Shown here one piece after another: positions 37,879-46,246 of a DNA stretch of 64,000 bases; within the stretch, counting starts at the first letter, position 1; every line of letters begins with the position of its first letter. The notes under the pieces were generated by a model. It ran no database searches. It saw only the letters and a list, made by a program, of their open reading frames with translations, and was not told the DNA's origin. Position numbers and translations under genes: made by a program. Origin of the DNA: Levilactobacillus suantsaii (GTDB taxonomy: Bacteria > Bacillota > Bacilli > Lactobacillales > Lactobacillaceae); assembly GCF_004115745.1 (NCBI RefSeq), contig NZ_QXIL01000007.1:1-64000 (forward strand). Direction: 5' to 3'.

Positions 37879-38157
37879 TTATCCCCAAAAACGGACGAGT
37901 TATGCACAGCTTTTGGTGTATAACTACCATATTTGGGGGATAAGTCAGTGATTTCCCCTAAATATGGGGGCAATTGTGTGTAAATATACAAATCAGCGGA
38001 TAGACTAAGAGCTGTAAAAATTAAGCTATGAAAATGGTTAAACTTAAAGTTAATTTAGTGAAATAACCTCATGCGGTTATGCAATTCAAAGGCTAGGTGA
38101 TAAATAGCCTGAGTTATCCCCATCTTATGGGGATAATGTGGATAAAACTGTGCATAA
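37879..38157. promoter_or_regulatory. DnaA-box cluster downstream of rpsR
   Basis: A perfect box TGTGGATAA lies at 38137. TTATGCACA-type boxes are at 37900 (plus) and 38149 (minus), and TTATCCCCA-type boxes are at 37879 (plus), 38114 (plus) and 38128 (minus). Between them an inverted repeat, CCATATTTGGGG (37929-37940 region) and CCCCTAAATATGG (about 37956-37968), can form a hairpin. The interval 37874-38348 has no ORF. Confidence 0.65.
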
Positions 38158-38348
38158 CTTGGTGCGTGATAGCGGGTTAGATTCCCTGGATGACTGGCGC
38201 CGATAAATTAGATTAAATCGACTAAACCAGCTATTGTGGGGTAACTTAACTGGATTTTTACACGGAAATTTTAAGGAATTCAAGCTATGAGTTCCTTTTT
38301 ATTCTCTTCTTAGTTGTGGCGTTTCAATTGTTAATTTACCCTTCTAAA

Positions 38349-38378
38349 AATCCCCCTGAGCTTGAACTCAGGGGGATT
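38349..38378 (-). terminator. Terminator of the first oppA-amidohydrolase operon
   Basis: AATCCCCCTGAG pairs with CTCAGGGGGATT, followed by TTTTTAG on the minus strand; 12 bases after the amidohydrolase stop. Confidence 0.92.
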
Positions 38379-38390
38379 AGTTGGATCGGA

Positions 38391-39575
38391 TTAGAATTCA
38401 CGCTGGCCGCTCAGATAAACTTGTTTATCATCCTGGACGACGTTAGCAGTGTCTGCTAAGGGATCTTTCTTAAGAACTTGGAAATCTGCAAATTTACCAA
38501 CCTCAAGGGTCCCGTAATCATCTGCGACGCCTAAGAGTTGAGCAGAATTTAGGCTGGAGCATTGGTAAGCTTGAGCCGGGGTCATTCCTAACTTGGTCAG
38601 TAAGCCAAATTCTTCCGGAGTTTTGTCGAACCCGTTGTAGGGGGTCCCAGCGTCGGTCCCACAAGTGAACTTTACCCCAAGTTTGAAAGCTCGGCGCATG
38701 TTGACGTAGGTGTCGTCAAGGGCGTCAGCAGCTTTTTTGACTTCCCAATCGGGGAGTTCGCCTTTGCCAAATTCTGGGATGACCCATTCAGCGATTAAGG
38801 TCGGGGTCAGATAAGTCCCTTGTTTAACCATCTGTTTAGCTTCATCTTCGGTCACGTAAAAGCCGTGTTCCACCGAGTCGACACCAGCGTCGAGAGCGTT
38901 TTGAATGCCTGGGTTTCCTTCGGCATGGGCGGCAACCACGCGACGCTTGTGGTGGGCTTCTTCGACGGCGACGTGCATTTCGGCCGCCGAAAGCTGGGCG
39001 TCTTCCATGAAGTCGTTCGGCGTCATGACGCCACCAGTTGCCATGACTTTAATACTTTCAGCCCCATTCTTAAAAGCGGTCCGGACGGCTTTGCGCATTT
39101 CGTCGGGTGAATCAACGGCATGGCCACCGTGTGGTGAATCGCCATGGCCCCCGGTCATCGAAAAGGCCATTCCGGATGTTAGCATGTGCGGGGTATGGGG
39201 AAGTTGCCCACTTTTCTGAAGTTTTTTTAGTTTGACGTCGACGTCATAATCGTTCCCACAGCCCCGGGTGTAGGTGACGCCGGATTTTAGAAGGGCTTGG
39301 AGGTTCGTCCAAGCGAAGACGGCGGTTTCGGATTCAGAATTATCACTGCCGTTCAAAGCTAAGGGATTAGCCGAGACGTGGGTGTGAACGTTGAAGAAGC
39401 CAGGCATGACATATTGGGCGTGCAGGTCAACTTGAGTATCAGCAGTGGCGGGTGTTCCTTGTCCCCGGTCTACCAAGCGTCCCGTTTCGTTATCAACGGT
39501 GAACCAGGCGTCGGTTAAATTTTGATCGGTCGTGCCATCAAATAAGGTAAAGTTGAAAAATGTGGTTTTAGTCAT
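38391..39575 (-). CDS. Metal-dependent amidohydrolase, prolidase/imidazolonepropionase-like (copy 1)
   Basis: A 394-residue amidohydrolase-superfamily enzyme. Metal ligands are seen in NVHTHV (HxH), the Lys of ESIKVMATGGV, His of VAAHAEGNPG and of SVEHGFYV, and the Asp of TCGTDAGTPYNG. The wider family includes Xaa-Pro and Xaa-Arg dipeptidases and imidazolonepropionase. Because it lies 72 bp downstream of a peptide-binding lipoprotein under a common T-box, I infer hydrolysis of imported dipeptides or acyl-amino acids. It is strikingly similar to the copy at 41771, including long identical blocks such as GGHGDSPHGGHAVDSPDEMR. No signal peptide: cytoplasmic. Confidence 0.88.
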   Translation of the reverse strand: MTKTTFFNFTLFDGTTDQNLTDAWFTVDNETGRLVDRGQGTPATADTQVDLHAQYVMPGFFNVHTHVSANPLALNGSDNSESETAVFAWTNLQALLKSGVTYTRGCGNDYDVDVKLKKLQKSGQLPHTPHMLTSGMAFSMTGGHGDSPHGGHAVDSPDEMRKAVRTAFKNGAESIKVMATGGVMTPNDFMEDAQLSAAEMHVAVEEAHHKRRVVAAHAEGNPGIQNALDAGVDSVEHGFYVTEDEAKQMVKQGTYLTPTLIAEWVIPEFGKGELPDWEVKKAADALDDTYVNMRRAFKLGVKFTCGTDAGTPYNGFDKTPEEFGLLTKLGMTPAQAYQCSSLNSAQLLGVADDYGTLEVGKFADFQVLKKDPLADTANVVQDDKQVYLSGQREF

Positions 39576-39647
39576 TGTAAAGTCCTCCTAAAATTAAGTT
39601 AAGTCTGGTGTAACAGAGGCATCACCTCGATTCCGGATGCTTGTTAG

Positions 39648-41249
39648 TTATTTCCAAGCAGCGTATTTATATTGAGCTTCGTGGAGTAAAGAGTAGGTCA
39701 AGCCGGTAACGTTTTTGGAGGTGAGCTTGGCTTCGGCAGGTTGGTAAACGGGAATGTAGCCTTTAACTGACATAAGACGTTTGTCGGCAGCCATTAACCC
39801 GTTGTAACGAGCTAAGCCAGTTTTATTGTTAGCTTGATTCAATAATTGGTTGAATTTCGAATCGTTCCAGCCGGTAAAGTTGACCGTATTGGTTTTCGCC
39901 GCCAAACTAAGAAAATCAGAAGCATCTAACCAATTAGTCGACCAACCAGTTAAATTCAGTTCGAAATTTCCTGCAAAATCGCGGGCGACATGTTGCGCGT
40001 GGGGGATTGAAGTGATGTTAACGGTCAATTCCTTAAAGTTTTTCTGCATGACCGATTGGAGGTAAGTCCCCACGTGCTTGTCATCATCCGTGTCATCGGT
40101 CAATAAGTTCAAGGTGACCTTACTTTGACCGGTTTCTTGTAAGTATTTATGCCAGTACGTTTTGGCTTTAGAGACGTCGGTTGGTAGGAGATTACCGATT
40201 TCAGTAGCCATGTCTTGGCCCGTTTTTGGATTAGCCTGATCCCCATGGGGAATGGCGCTTAAGGCGGGTTTTGAGCCATCTTGTAAAATTTTATTCGTTA
40301 GAGTTTTCCGGTTCATGACGTAGGAAACGGCTTGGCGTAAGTTTTCGGAATTGGTTTTAGTTTTTTTACTATTAACGTAAAGGTACTGTAAACGGCCTAA
40401 CAGGTGAGTATGAAGCTGGTTATCGTTGCCATTTGCGCGGACGTATTGCCCACTAACGGTGGTCTCTTGAACTTTTCCTGATTTGAATAGGTTAGCCGCG
40501 GTAGATTCATCTTTGGTCACGCTGACCTTAACTTTCTTGATACCGACCTGCGAGGCATCCCAATAATGGGGATTCTTGACGTAGGTCCAGGAGGAATTAC
40601 TACCAGTCCAACCAACTAATTTGTAGGCGCCGTTACTAACGGTTTTGGCGGCGCTAGTACCATATTTTTGGCCGTATTTCTTCACAGCAGCCGTGTTTAG
40701 CGGGTAATAACCGGCTACCAGGTCGTTAAAGTACGGAACAGCTTTGGTGAGCTGAAATTGAAGCTTGGTTTTACTGAGGGCTTTGACCCCTAACTTACTA
40801 GCAGGTAGCTTTCCTGTTTGAATGGCTGAATAATTCTTAAAAGCACTCAGTAAGTTGGCGTATTGCGCCTTGGTTTTAGGATTGACCCACCGCTGCAAGG
40901 AAGTCACGAAATCTTGAGCGGTCACTTGTTGACCGTTAGCCCACTTGGCATTCTTTTTAAGGGTAAAGGTATAGGTTTTACCATGATTGGTAGGTTTCAC
41001 CATTTTAGTGGCCACGCCGGCGACAATTTTGCCTTGCTTGTTGTAGGTGTACAGCCCCTCCATAGTCTGCGAAATCACGCTACCACTGTTGGTATCTGTA
41101 GATTTATTGGGATCGGCAGTGGCTGGTTCGCTGGCCAGGGTAACATTCAATGTTTTGCTTTGATTCGTTTGACCGGATGCTTGTCCACAGCCACTTAAAG
41201 GACCTAATGTTAATAATGCGGTTACGGTAAGCCAAAATTTATGAGTCAT
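39648..41249 (-). CDS. Peptide ABC transporter substrate-binding lipoprotein, OppA-like (copy 1)
   Basis: A 533-residue extracellular binding protein anchored by a lipobox (LSGC, Cys near residue 21). It belongs to family 5 solute-binding proteins: the start of the mature part has NVTLASEPATADPNKSTDTN, then YTFTLKKNAKWANGQQVTAQDFV and LRQAVSYVMNR. It binds oligopeptides for an Opp-type importer, but no permease or ATPase gene adjoins it, so it must share one encoded elsewhere. A T-box reading an Ile codon precedes it. It is followed by the amidohydrolase. Its paralogues are at 43025 and 54102. Confidence 0.92.
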   Translation of the reverse strand: MTHKFWLTVTALLTLGPLSGCGQASGQTNQSKTLNVTLASEPATADPNKSTDTNSGSVISQTMEGLYTYNKQGKIVAGVATKMVKPTNHGKTYTFTLKKNAKWANGQQVTAQDFVTSLQRWVNPKTKAQYANLLSAFKNYSAIQTGKLPASKLGVKALSKTKLQFQLTKAVPYFNDLVAGYYPLNTAAVKKYGQKYGTSAAKTVSNGAYKLVGWTGSNSSWTYVKNPHYWDASQVGIKKVKVSVTKDESTAANLFKSGKVQETTVSGQYVRANGNDNQLHTHLLGRLQYLYVNSKKTKTNSENLRQAVSYVMNRKTLTNKILQDGSKPALSAIPHGDQANPKTGQDMATEIGNLLPTDVSKAKTYWHKYLQETGQSKVTLNLLTDDTDDDKHVGTYLQSVMQKNFKELTVNITSIPHAQHVARDFAGNFELNLTGWSTNWLDASDFLSLAAKTNTVNFTGWNDSKFNQLLNQANNKTGLARYNGLMAADKRLMSVKGYIPVYQPAEAKLTSKNVTGLTYSLLHEAQYKYAAWK

Positions 41250-41290
41250 CTAAAAAACCTCCTAGCACAATTGATCTAAGGTTTAAGAAC

Positions 41291-41636
41291 AAAAAAGCAC
41301 CCTTATGGAATAAAGACACTTCCATAAGGGTGCAACTCGCACGGTACCACCTTATTTTTGCGATGAGAGACCCATCGCCTTCAACATGAACGGTAGGGCG
41401 CCTAGACGCGAGTGCTAAACTAGGCTTTTAACGCTCGCGAGCCTTACGATTCACTGCACGGATAACGGGATGCTTCCCGGTTGAACACTTACTTGAATTC
41501 GGTGGACGGCTCCGAAGGGATGTTCACGTTTTAGGACCTGACCCGCTTGCACTAAACCGGGTTCGCTAACAGGGCCACCAACGTTACTGAACTTCATCAT
41601 CACTTTTTAATGTTCTAATCAATTGTTAATAATTGC
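41291..41636 (-). ncRNA. T-box leader of oppA-amidohydrolase operon 1, Ile specifier ATC
   Basis: The promoter on the minus strand is TTGACA (41660-41665), 16 bp, TAAACT (41638-41643). Stem I has AGTA and GAA as loop-E partners; the codon after GAA plus one base is ATC (41519-41521), Ile. The core AAGGTGGTACCGTGC is at 41339-41353. The terminator is GCACCCTTATGGAA pairing with TTCCATAAGGGTGC (41297-41333) before a T-run. The specifier was read by the same rule that gives AAC for the asnA leader. The gap 41637-41770 holds only the promoter. Confidence 0.88.
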
Positions 41637-41637
41637 T

Positions 41638-41665
41638 AGTTTAGCACCGAAATTTTGTTTGTCAA
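41638..41665 (-). promoter_or_regulatory. Promoter of T-box operon 1
   Basis: TTGACA, 16 bp, TAAACT with TGC in front. The same arrangement with nearly the same downstream sequence (TAAACTAGCAAT) precedes T-box operon 2. Confidence 0.8.
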
Positions 41666-41770
41666 CGTCGGATTTTCATTTTTTATCCACGTTTTCAGAA
41701 AATTTTGGAAAAGAGAAGCGCGGTAGAAAGGGCGTTGACCACTTCCTGGTTGCCACGTTTTCCTTTTGAC

Positions 41771-42952
41771 TTAAAATTCGCGGTGGCCGCCGATGTAGAC
41801 TTGTTTATCGGCTTGGACCACGTTGGCGGTGTCCACGACCGGGTCGCTCTTGAGGACCTGGAAATCAGCGAACTTGCCGACCTCAAGGGTGCCATAGTCG
41901 TCGGCGACCCCTAGTAGCGTTGCCGAATTGATGCAGGAACATTGATAAGCTTGGGCGGGAGTCATTCCAATCTTAGTGAGCATCCCGAACTCTTCGGGGG
42001 TCCGGTCGAACCCGTTGTACGGCGTGCCAGCATCGGTCCCACAGGTGAACTTGACGCCGATTTTGACGGCCCGGGTGAGGTTGACGTAGGTGTCGTCGAG
42101 GGCGTCTTCGGCCTTCTTGATCTCCCAATCCGGGAGAACCCCGATACCGTCCTTGGCGGCGGCCCATTCGGCGATTAGAGTTGGGGTGAGGTAAGTCCCT
42201 TGCTTGACCATCTGGTGGGCCTCAGCCTCGTTGACGTAGAAGCCATGTTCGATGGAATCGACCCCTGCGTCAAGCGCGTTTTGAATCCCAGGGTTGCCTT
42301 CCGCATGCGCCGCCACGATGCGGCGCTTGTGGTGGGCTTCTTCTACGGCAGCGTGCATTTCCGCTACGGATAGTTGTGGGTCTTCCATGAAGTCGTTGGG
42401 CGTCATGACCCCGCCGGTCGCCATGACCTTGATACATTCGGCGCCGTTTTTAAAGGCGGTACGGACGGCCTTGCGCATCTCGTCGGGTGAATCGACTGCA
42501 TGCCCGCCGTGCGGGGAATCACCGTGGCCCCCGGTCATCGAGAAGGCTTTGCCTGAAACCATCATGTGCGGGGTATGAGGAAGCTTGCCGTCGCGTTGCA
42601 TGCGTTTAAGCGCAATGTCGACGTCGTAGGCGGTCCCGCACTGACGGATATAGGTGACGCCAGATTTTAGAAGTTGCTGGAGGTTTTGGGTGGCAAAGAC
42701 TGCCGATTCGGCTTCAGATTGACCGTAAGACCCGTCCGGCGTGTCCGGACCAGACGTCACGTGGGTGTGGACGTTGAAGAAGCCCGGCATGACGTACTGG
42801 CCGTGAAAGTCGACTTGCTCATCGTCCCCAGTGGGAGCGCCGGTGCCACGAGCTGTGATCCGGCCGGTCTGGTCGTCGACCGTGAACCAAGCGTCTGGGG
42901 TGTTGTGGTCGGTGGTGCCGTCAAAGAAATTGCAATGATAAAATGTGGTCAT
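41771..42952 (-). CDS. Metal-dependent amidohydrolase, prolidase/imidazolonepropionase-like (copy 2)
   Basis: A 393-residue paralogue of the enzyme at 38391, with all metal ligands kept: NVHTHV, ECIKVMATGGV, AAHAEGNPG, SIEHGFYV and TCGTDAGTPYNG. Most changes between copies fall in the N-terminal 100 residues and in one helix near residue 280. It lies 72 bp after oppA copy 2 in a parallel operon. The codons of copy 2 are more GC-rich than those of copy 1, suggesting different histories since duplication, or acquisition of copy 1. Function as for copy 1: hydrolysis of a peptide or amide taken up by the linked binding protein is inference. Confidence 0.88.
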   Translation of the reverse strand: MTTFYHCNFFDGTTDHNTPDAWFTVDDQTGRITARGTGAPTGDDEQVDFHGQYVMPGFFNVHTHVTSGPDTPDGSYGQSEAESAVFATQNLQQLLKSGVTYIRQCGTAYDVDIALKRMQRDGKLPHTPHMMVSGKAFSMTGGHGDSPHGGHAVDSPDEMRKAVRTAFKNGAECIKVMATGGVMTPNDFMEDPQLSVAEMHAAVEEAHHKRRIVAAHAEGNPGIQNALDAGVDSIEHGFYVNEAEAHQMVKQGTYLTPTLIAEWAAAKDGIGVLPDWEIKKAEDALDDTYVNLTRAVKIGVKFTCGTDAGTPYNGFDRTPEEFGMLTKIGMTPAQAYQCSCINSATLLGVADDYGTLEVGKFADFQVLKSDPVVDTANVVQADKQVYIGGHREF

Positions 42953-43024
42953 AAAATTACCTCCAGAAAGTTGTAATGGTGATGCGATTGAAACGGATTG
43001 GTCGCCTCCTTAAAGCTGAGTGGG

Positions 43025-44626
43025 TCATTTCCAGTAAGCGTATTGGTATTGGGCTTCATTCAACAACGAGTAGGTCAGCCCGCCGACATCCTTGCTGACC
43101 AGTTTCGCTTCGGATGGCTGGTAAACGGGCACGTAGCCCTTAACGCTCATCAGGTATTTATCGGCGGCCATCAATCCCTTGTACCGGGCCAGACCAGTCT
43201 TTGCGTTGGCACTGGTCAGCATTTGGTTATAAGTCGAGTCGTTCCAATGGGTGAAATTGACCGAATTATCTTTGGCGGCCAATTCCAAGTAGTCGTCGGC
43301 GTCCAGCCAGTTGGTCGACCAGCCAATCAGGTTGATATCGTACTTCTGGTCGAAGTCGCGGGCCACGTGTTGGGCGTGTGGCAAAGCAGTGATATTGACA
43401 GTCAACCCCTTAAAGTTCTTTTCCATGACGGCTTGAATGTAAGTGCCGACGTGTTTATCGGCATCGCTATCATCGGTCAAAATGTTCAGGGTAGCCTTGC
43501 TTTTCCCGGTTTCTTTCAGGTACTTTTGCCAATAAGCTTTAGCCTTGGTCACGTTGTGGGGCAAAAGGTTGCCGACCTCACTGGCCATATCTTCGCCGGT
43601 CTTAGGATTGGCTTGGTCGCCCTTCGGCACGGCACTAGTGGCGGCTTTGGACCCATCACCTAAAACGCTCTTGACCAGCTTCTGCCGGTCGATGACGTAG
43701 GAGACGGCTTGCCGCAGGTTTTCAGATTTCGTGGCTTTGCGCTTGCTGTTAAAGACCAACAAGCTCATGCGGCCTAACAGGTGGGTTTGCAACTGTTTAT
43801 CGTTACCATTGGAACGAACATATTGGCCGCTGACCGTGGTCTCTTGAATCTTGCCGGATTTGAACAGGTTGGCCGCGGTGGTCTCGTCTTTGGTGACAGA
43901 GACTTTGACTCGGTTGATCTGAACGTTCTTGGCGTTCCAATAGTGCTTGTTCTTAACGTAGTGCCAAGTCGAATTGCTGCCGGTCCAGCCGACCAACTTG
44001 TATGGCCCGTTACTCATGGTCTTAGCTGCGCTGGTCCCATATTTGGACCCATATTTTTTCACGGCATCGGTGTTGAGTGGGTAATACTTACTGGCGGCTA
44101 GGTCGTTGAAGTAAGGGACAGCCTTTGTCAATTGAATTCGTAGCTTGGTCTTGCTGAGGGCCTTGACCCCTAACTTGCTGGGAGACATCTTACTGTGTTG
44201 GATGGCATCGTAATTTTTAAAGGCCGAAAGGAGATCAGCGTATTGTGCTTTGGTCTTGGGGTTGACCATCCGTCGTAGGGACGTAACGAAATCTTGCGCC
44301 GTGACATCCTGACCATTGGCCCACTTAGCATCTTTACGAAGATTGAACGTATAAGTCTTACCATGATTGGTGGGCTTTACGATTTTGGTCGCCACGCCAG
44401 GCACGATTTTATTTGATTTGTTATAAGTATAGAGAGCTTCCATGGTTTGAAAGACCACGCTGCCGCTGTTAGTGTCGGTCATCTTATTAGGATCGGCCGT
44501 CGCGGGTTCATCGGCTAAGGTCACGTTTAAGGTCTTATTCTTGGATTGGCCACTGGCCTGGCCGCAACCGGCTAGGGTGACCGTAAGTAGTAGCGCAACG
44601 GGAATAGTGAATAGTGAACGATGCAT
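43025..44626 (-). CDS. Peptide ABC transporter substrate-binding lipoprotein, OppA-like (copy 2)
   Basis: A 533-residue family 5 solute-binding lipoprotein, with lipobox LAGC (Cys at about residue 20) and mature sequence NVTLADEPATADPNKMTDTN. The body is parallel to copy 1: YTFNLRKDAKWANGQDVTAQDFV, LRQAVSYVIDR, NSVNFTHWNDSTYNQML. The ATG at 44626 is preferred because AGGAGG lies upstream of it; the open frame extends 14 codons further without support. It is led by its own T-box. No transporter core genes are linked. Confidence 0.92.
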   Translation of the reverse strand: MHRSLFTIPVALLLTVTLAGCGQASGQSKNKTLNVTLADEPATADPNKMTDTNSGSVVFQTMEALYTYNKSNKIVPGVATKIVKPTNHGKTYTFNLRKDAKWANGQDVTAQDFVTSLRRMVNPKTKAQYADLLSAFKNYDAIQHSKMSPSKLGVKALSKTKLRIQLTKAVPYFNDLAASKYYPLNTDAVKKYGSKYGTSAAKTMSNGPYKLVGWTGSNSTWHYVKNKHYWNAKNVQINRVKVSVTKDETTAANLFKSGKIQETTVSGQYVRSNGNDKQLQTHLLGRMSLLVFNSKRKATKSENLRQAVSYVIDRQKLVKSVLGDGSKAATSAVPKGDQANPKTGEDMASEVGNLLPHNVTKAKAYWQKYLKETGKSKATLNILTDDSDADKHVGTYIQAVMEKNFKGLTVNITALPHAQHVARDFDQKYDINLIGWSTNWLDADDYLELAAKDNSVNFTHWNDSTYNQMLTSANAKTGLARYKGLMAADKYLMSVKGYVPVYQPSEAKLVSKDVGGLTYSLLNEAQYQYAYWK

Positions 44627-44666
44627 GGGCAAAAACCTCCTAGGTTCAATCGATGTGGTGGACGAC

Positions 44667-44991
44667 AAAAAGCGCCCTTACGGAAAGTGTTTCTCCGTAA
44701 GGGCGCAAAAGGAATTTGCACGGTACCACCTTAATTTGATCTCAACATGAACCATGGCTCCTAGAGGCAACTTTTCCCGCAGGCTAGGTCCTGTGGGGCC
44801 ACACCACGATTCAAGGCAAGGATAACGGCTGCATCCGGTCGGGCTTACTACAGTTCAGCTGACGGTTCGGAAGGGAGTTCGGTTGCGCTTGGGGTTCCCG
44901 CTTGCACTAAACCGGGATCGCTGGACCACGCCACGTACTTACTAGTCTTCTTCATAACTTTTTAATTTTCTCATCGATTGTTAATGATTGC
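44667..44991 (-). ncRNA. T-box leader of oppA-amidohydrolase operon 2, specifier Leu (CTC) or Ser (TCC)
   Basis: The promoter on the minus strand is TTGACA (45015-45020), 16 bp, TAAACT (44993-44998). The T-box core AAGGTGGTACCGTGC is at about 44718-44732, and the terminator is GCGCCCTTACGGA with TCCGTAAGGGCGC (44672-44705) before a T-run. In the specifier loop the sequence after GAA is one base shorter than in the other leaders: counting from GAA gives TCC (Ser), counting from the lower stem gives CTC (Leu). I favour neither strongly. Confidence 0.85.
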
Positions 44992-44992
44992 T

Positions 44993-45020
44993 AGTTTAGC
45001 ATGGATTTCAGAAATGTCAA
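44993..45020 (-). promoter_or_regulatory. Promoter of T-box operon 2
   Basis: TTGACA, 16 bp, TAAACT with TGC before the -10. It is the near-twin of the promoter at 41638-41665. Confidence 0.8.
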
Positions 45021-45062
45021 CGGCCGAGTGAAAATTTACGGGTGTGGGTAGATGGTAGACAA

Positions 45063-45090
45063 ACGGCCCAGAAAGTTTTTTCTGGGCCGT
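45063..45090 (-). terminator. Terminator of the nitroreductase gene
   Basis: ACGGCCCAGAAA and TTTCTGGGCCGT form a 12-bp perfect stem. It lies between the nitroreductase stop and the T-box operon 2 promoter. Confidence 0.88.
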
Positions 45091-45128
45091 AAGGATAAAC
45101 TATATTTTGTTTTAAATAATTAATGCGA

Positions 45129-45773
45129 TTAATCGCGTACCTGCAGAATATCATTCAAGTCAGAGCGACCGGGGCGTAAGGCGTTGACCCGACTATCGGT
45201 TTGCGGGTAGCCCAGGGCAATCCCCATAAAGATGGCCTCGTCATCCGGAATCGTAAAGGCTTCACGAATCTCGTCCGGGTAACGAACCAGTTCGTAGGCC
45301 GGGACACCACTGACACCGTGACGGGTCGCGGCGAGCAAGATGCCGTATCCGAAAGCCCCCAAGTCGTATGCCGAGTAGGCCGAAGAATTTTTCGGCATAG
45401 TCAAGTAAACGATGGCGGGAGCGTTGAACAGGCCCCGTTGCCGAGACACGAACTGGTCGCGTTCGTTTGCGGTGTAGAATTGTTGCATGTTTTGCTGCCA
45501 GGCCGTAATGTTGGTTTGTGGCAGGGTGGCCCAATCCTTAGGGGGCACGACTTCGGTCCAACTCTTAGTCCCTTGTTGGTTCAAATCCTGGTGACTCTGG
45601 CGGAGGTGTTGTGCGGTCTTGCCGGTTGCCAGGTAGACCTTCCAGGGTTGTGCATTTTCCCAAGAAGGAGCCAATTGGGCCTCGGTCAAGATGGCGCGTA
45701 ACGTATCGAGTGCAACGGGGCGGTCACTGAAATCCCGGGCAGAGTGGCGTTGAACTGGAATTGATGACGACAT
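45129..45773 (-). CDS. Nitroreductase family protein
   Basis: A 214-residue FMN-dependent NAD(P)H oxidoreductase. The FMN-phosphate motif is RHSARDFSDRPV at residues 9-20, followed by EAQLAPSWENAQPWKVYL and the later GIALGYPQTD, which closes the active site. The length fits a small NfsB/NfnB-type dimer. It reduces nitro or quinone compounds, or serves NADH recycling. GGAAGAG precedes the ATG at 45773. It is a single gene with its own terminator; a parS site lies upstream. Confidence 0.9.
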   Translation of the reverse strand: MSSSIPVQRHSARDFSDRPVALDTLRAILTEAQLAPSWENAQPWKVYLATGKTAQHLRQSHQDLNQQGTKSWTEVVPPKDWATLPQTNITAWQQNMQQFYTANERDQFVSRQRGLFNAPAIVYLTMPKNSSAYSAYDLGAFGYGILLAATRHGVSGVPAYELVRYPDEIREAFTIPDDEAIFMGIALGYPQTDSRVNALRPGRSDLNDILQVRD

Positions 45774-45864
45774 AAAAATCTCTTCCTTTCATTGAGTGCT
45801 TCTCCTGTTAGTGTAGCGGATTGCGCCCAGAAGGCAAGTCAGGGCCTCTGAAGGTATTTTGAAT

Positions 45865-45880
45865 TGTTTCACGTGAAACA
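45865..45880. promoter_or_regulatory. parS site (ParB/Spo0J binding)
   Basis: TGTTTCACGTGAAACA is a perfect 16-bp palindrome and a full consensus match. It lies about 19 kb from dnaA on the gyrase side, upstream of the nitroreductase. Confidence 0.93.
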
Positions 45881-45922
45881 TCACCTCGATGGCTTATGGG
45901 TAGTTGATATGAAAATGATGGT

Positions 45923-46099
45923 TTAAACCGGCAAATAACGGGCTAAAATATGGCTGATGATGAAACCACCACCCATGAGTAACCAAAATTGAAAGTTGAC
46001 GTGCAAGGACTTGCAATTACCAGCTAAATTTGTTGCGAGTTTACGGGAGACCTTATGGGGCTTGACCTGACGGGCTGAATCCGTGTATAACGCCGCCAT
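45923..46099 (-). CDS. Possible 58-residue membrane protein
   Basis: An open frame of 58 codons starting MAALYTDSARQVKPHK. The first half is basic and the last 24 residues form one membrane helix (FWLLMGGGFIISHILARYLPV). Codon choice resembles that of neighbouring genes (repeated GGT, ATC, TTC). No clear ribosome site precedes the ATG at 46099, and the frame stays open upstream to 46207. It lies divergent from gdpP. I do not recognise it; it may be an unexpressed frame. Confidence 0.35.
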   Translation of the reverse strand: MAALYTDSARQVKPHKVSRKLATNLAGNCKSLHVNFQFWLLMGGGFIISHILARYLPV

Positions 46100-46125
46100 G
46101 ACGGGATTCTTAGGAGAACGAAATT

Positions 46126-46153
46126 TTGTGAAACCCCTGGATTGTGATAAAAT
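46126..46153 (+). promoter_or_regulatory. Promoter of gdpP-rplI
   Basis: TTGTGA (46126-46131), 16 bp, TAAAAT (46148-46153) with an upstream TG. It is about 90 bases before the gdpP ATG. Confidence 0.6.
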
Positions 46154-46246
46154 GAATGTATTCTTTAGAGCGGTTTCGGCGCACCGTTTTTTGTCGGGTG
46201 ACGCCACCGCGAATCGATTTTAGGACGAATCAGATGAGGAGTAAGT

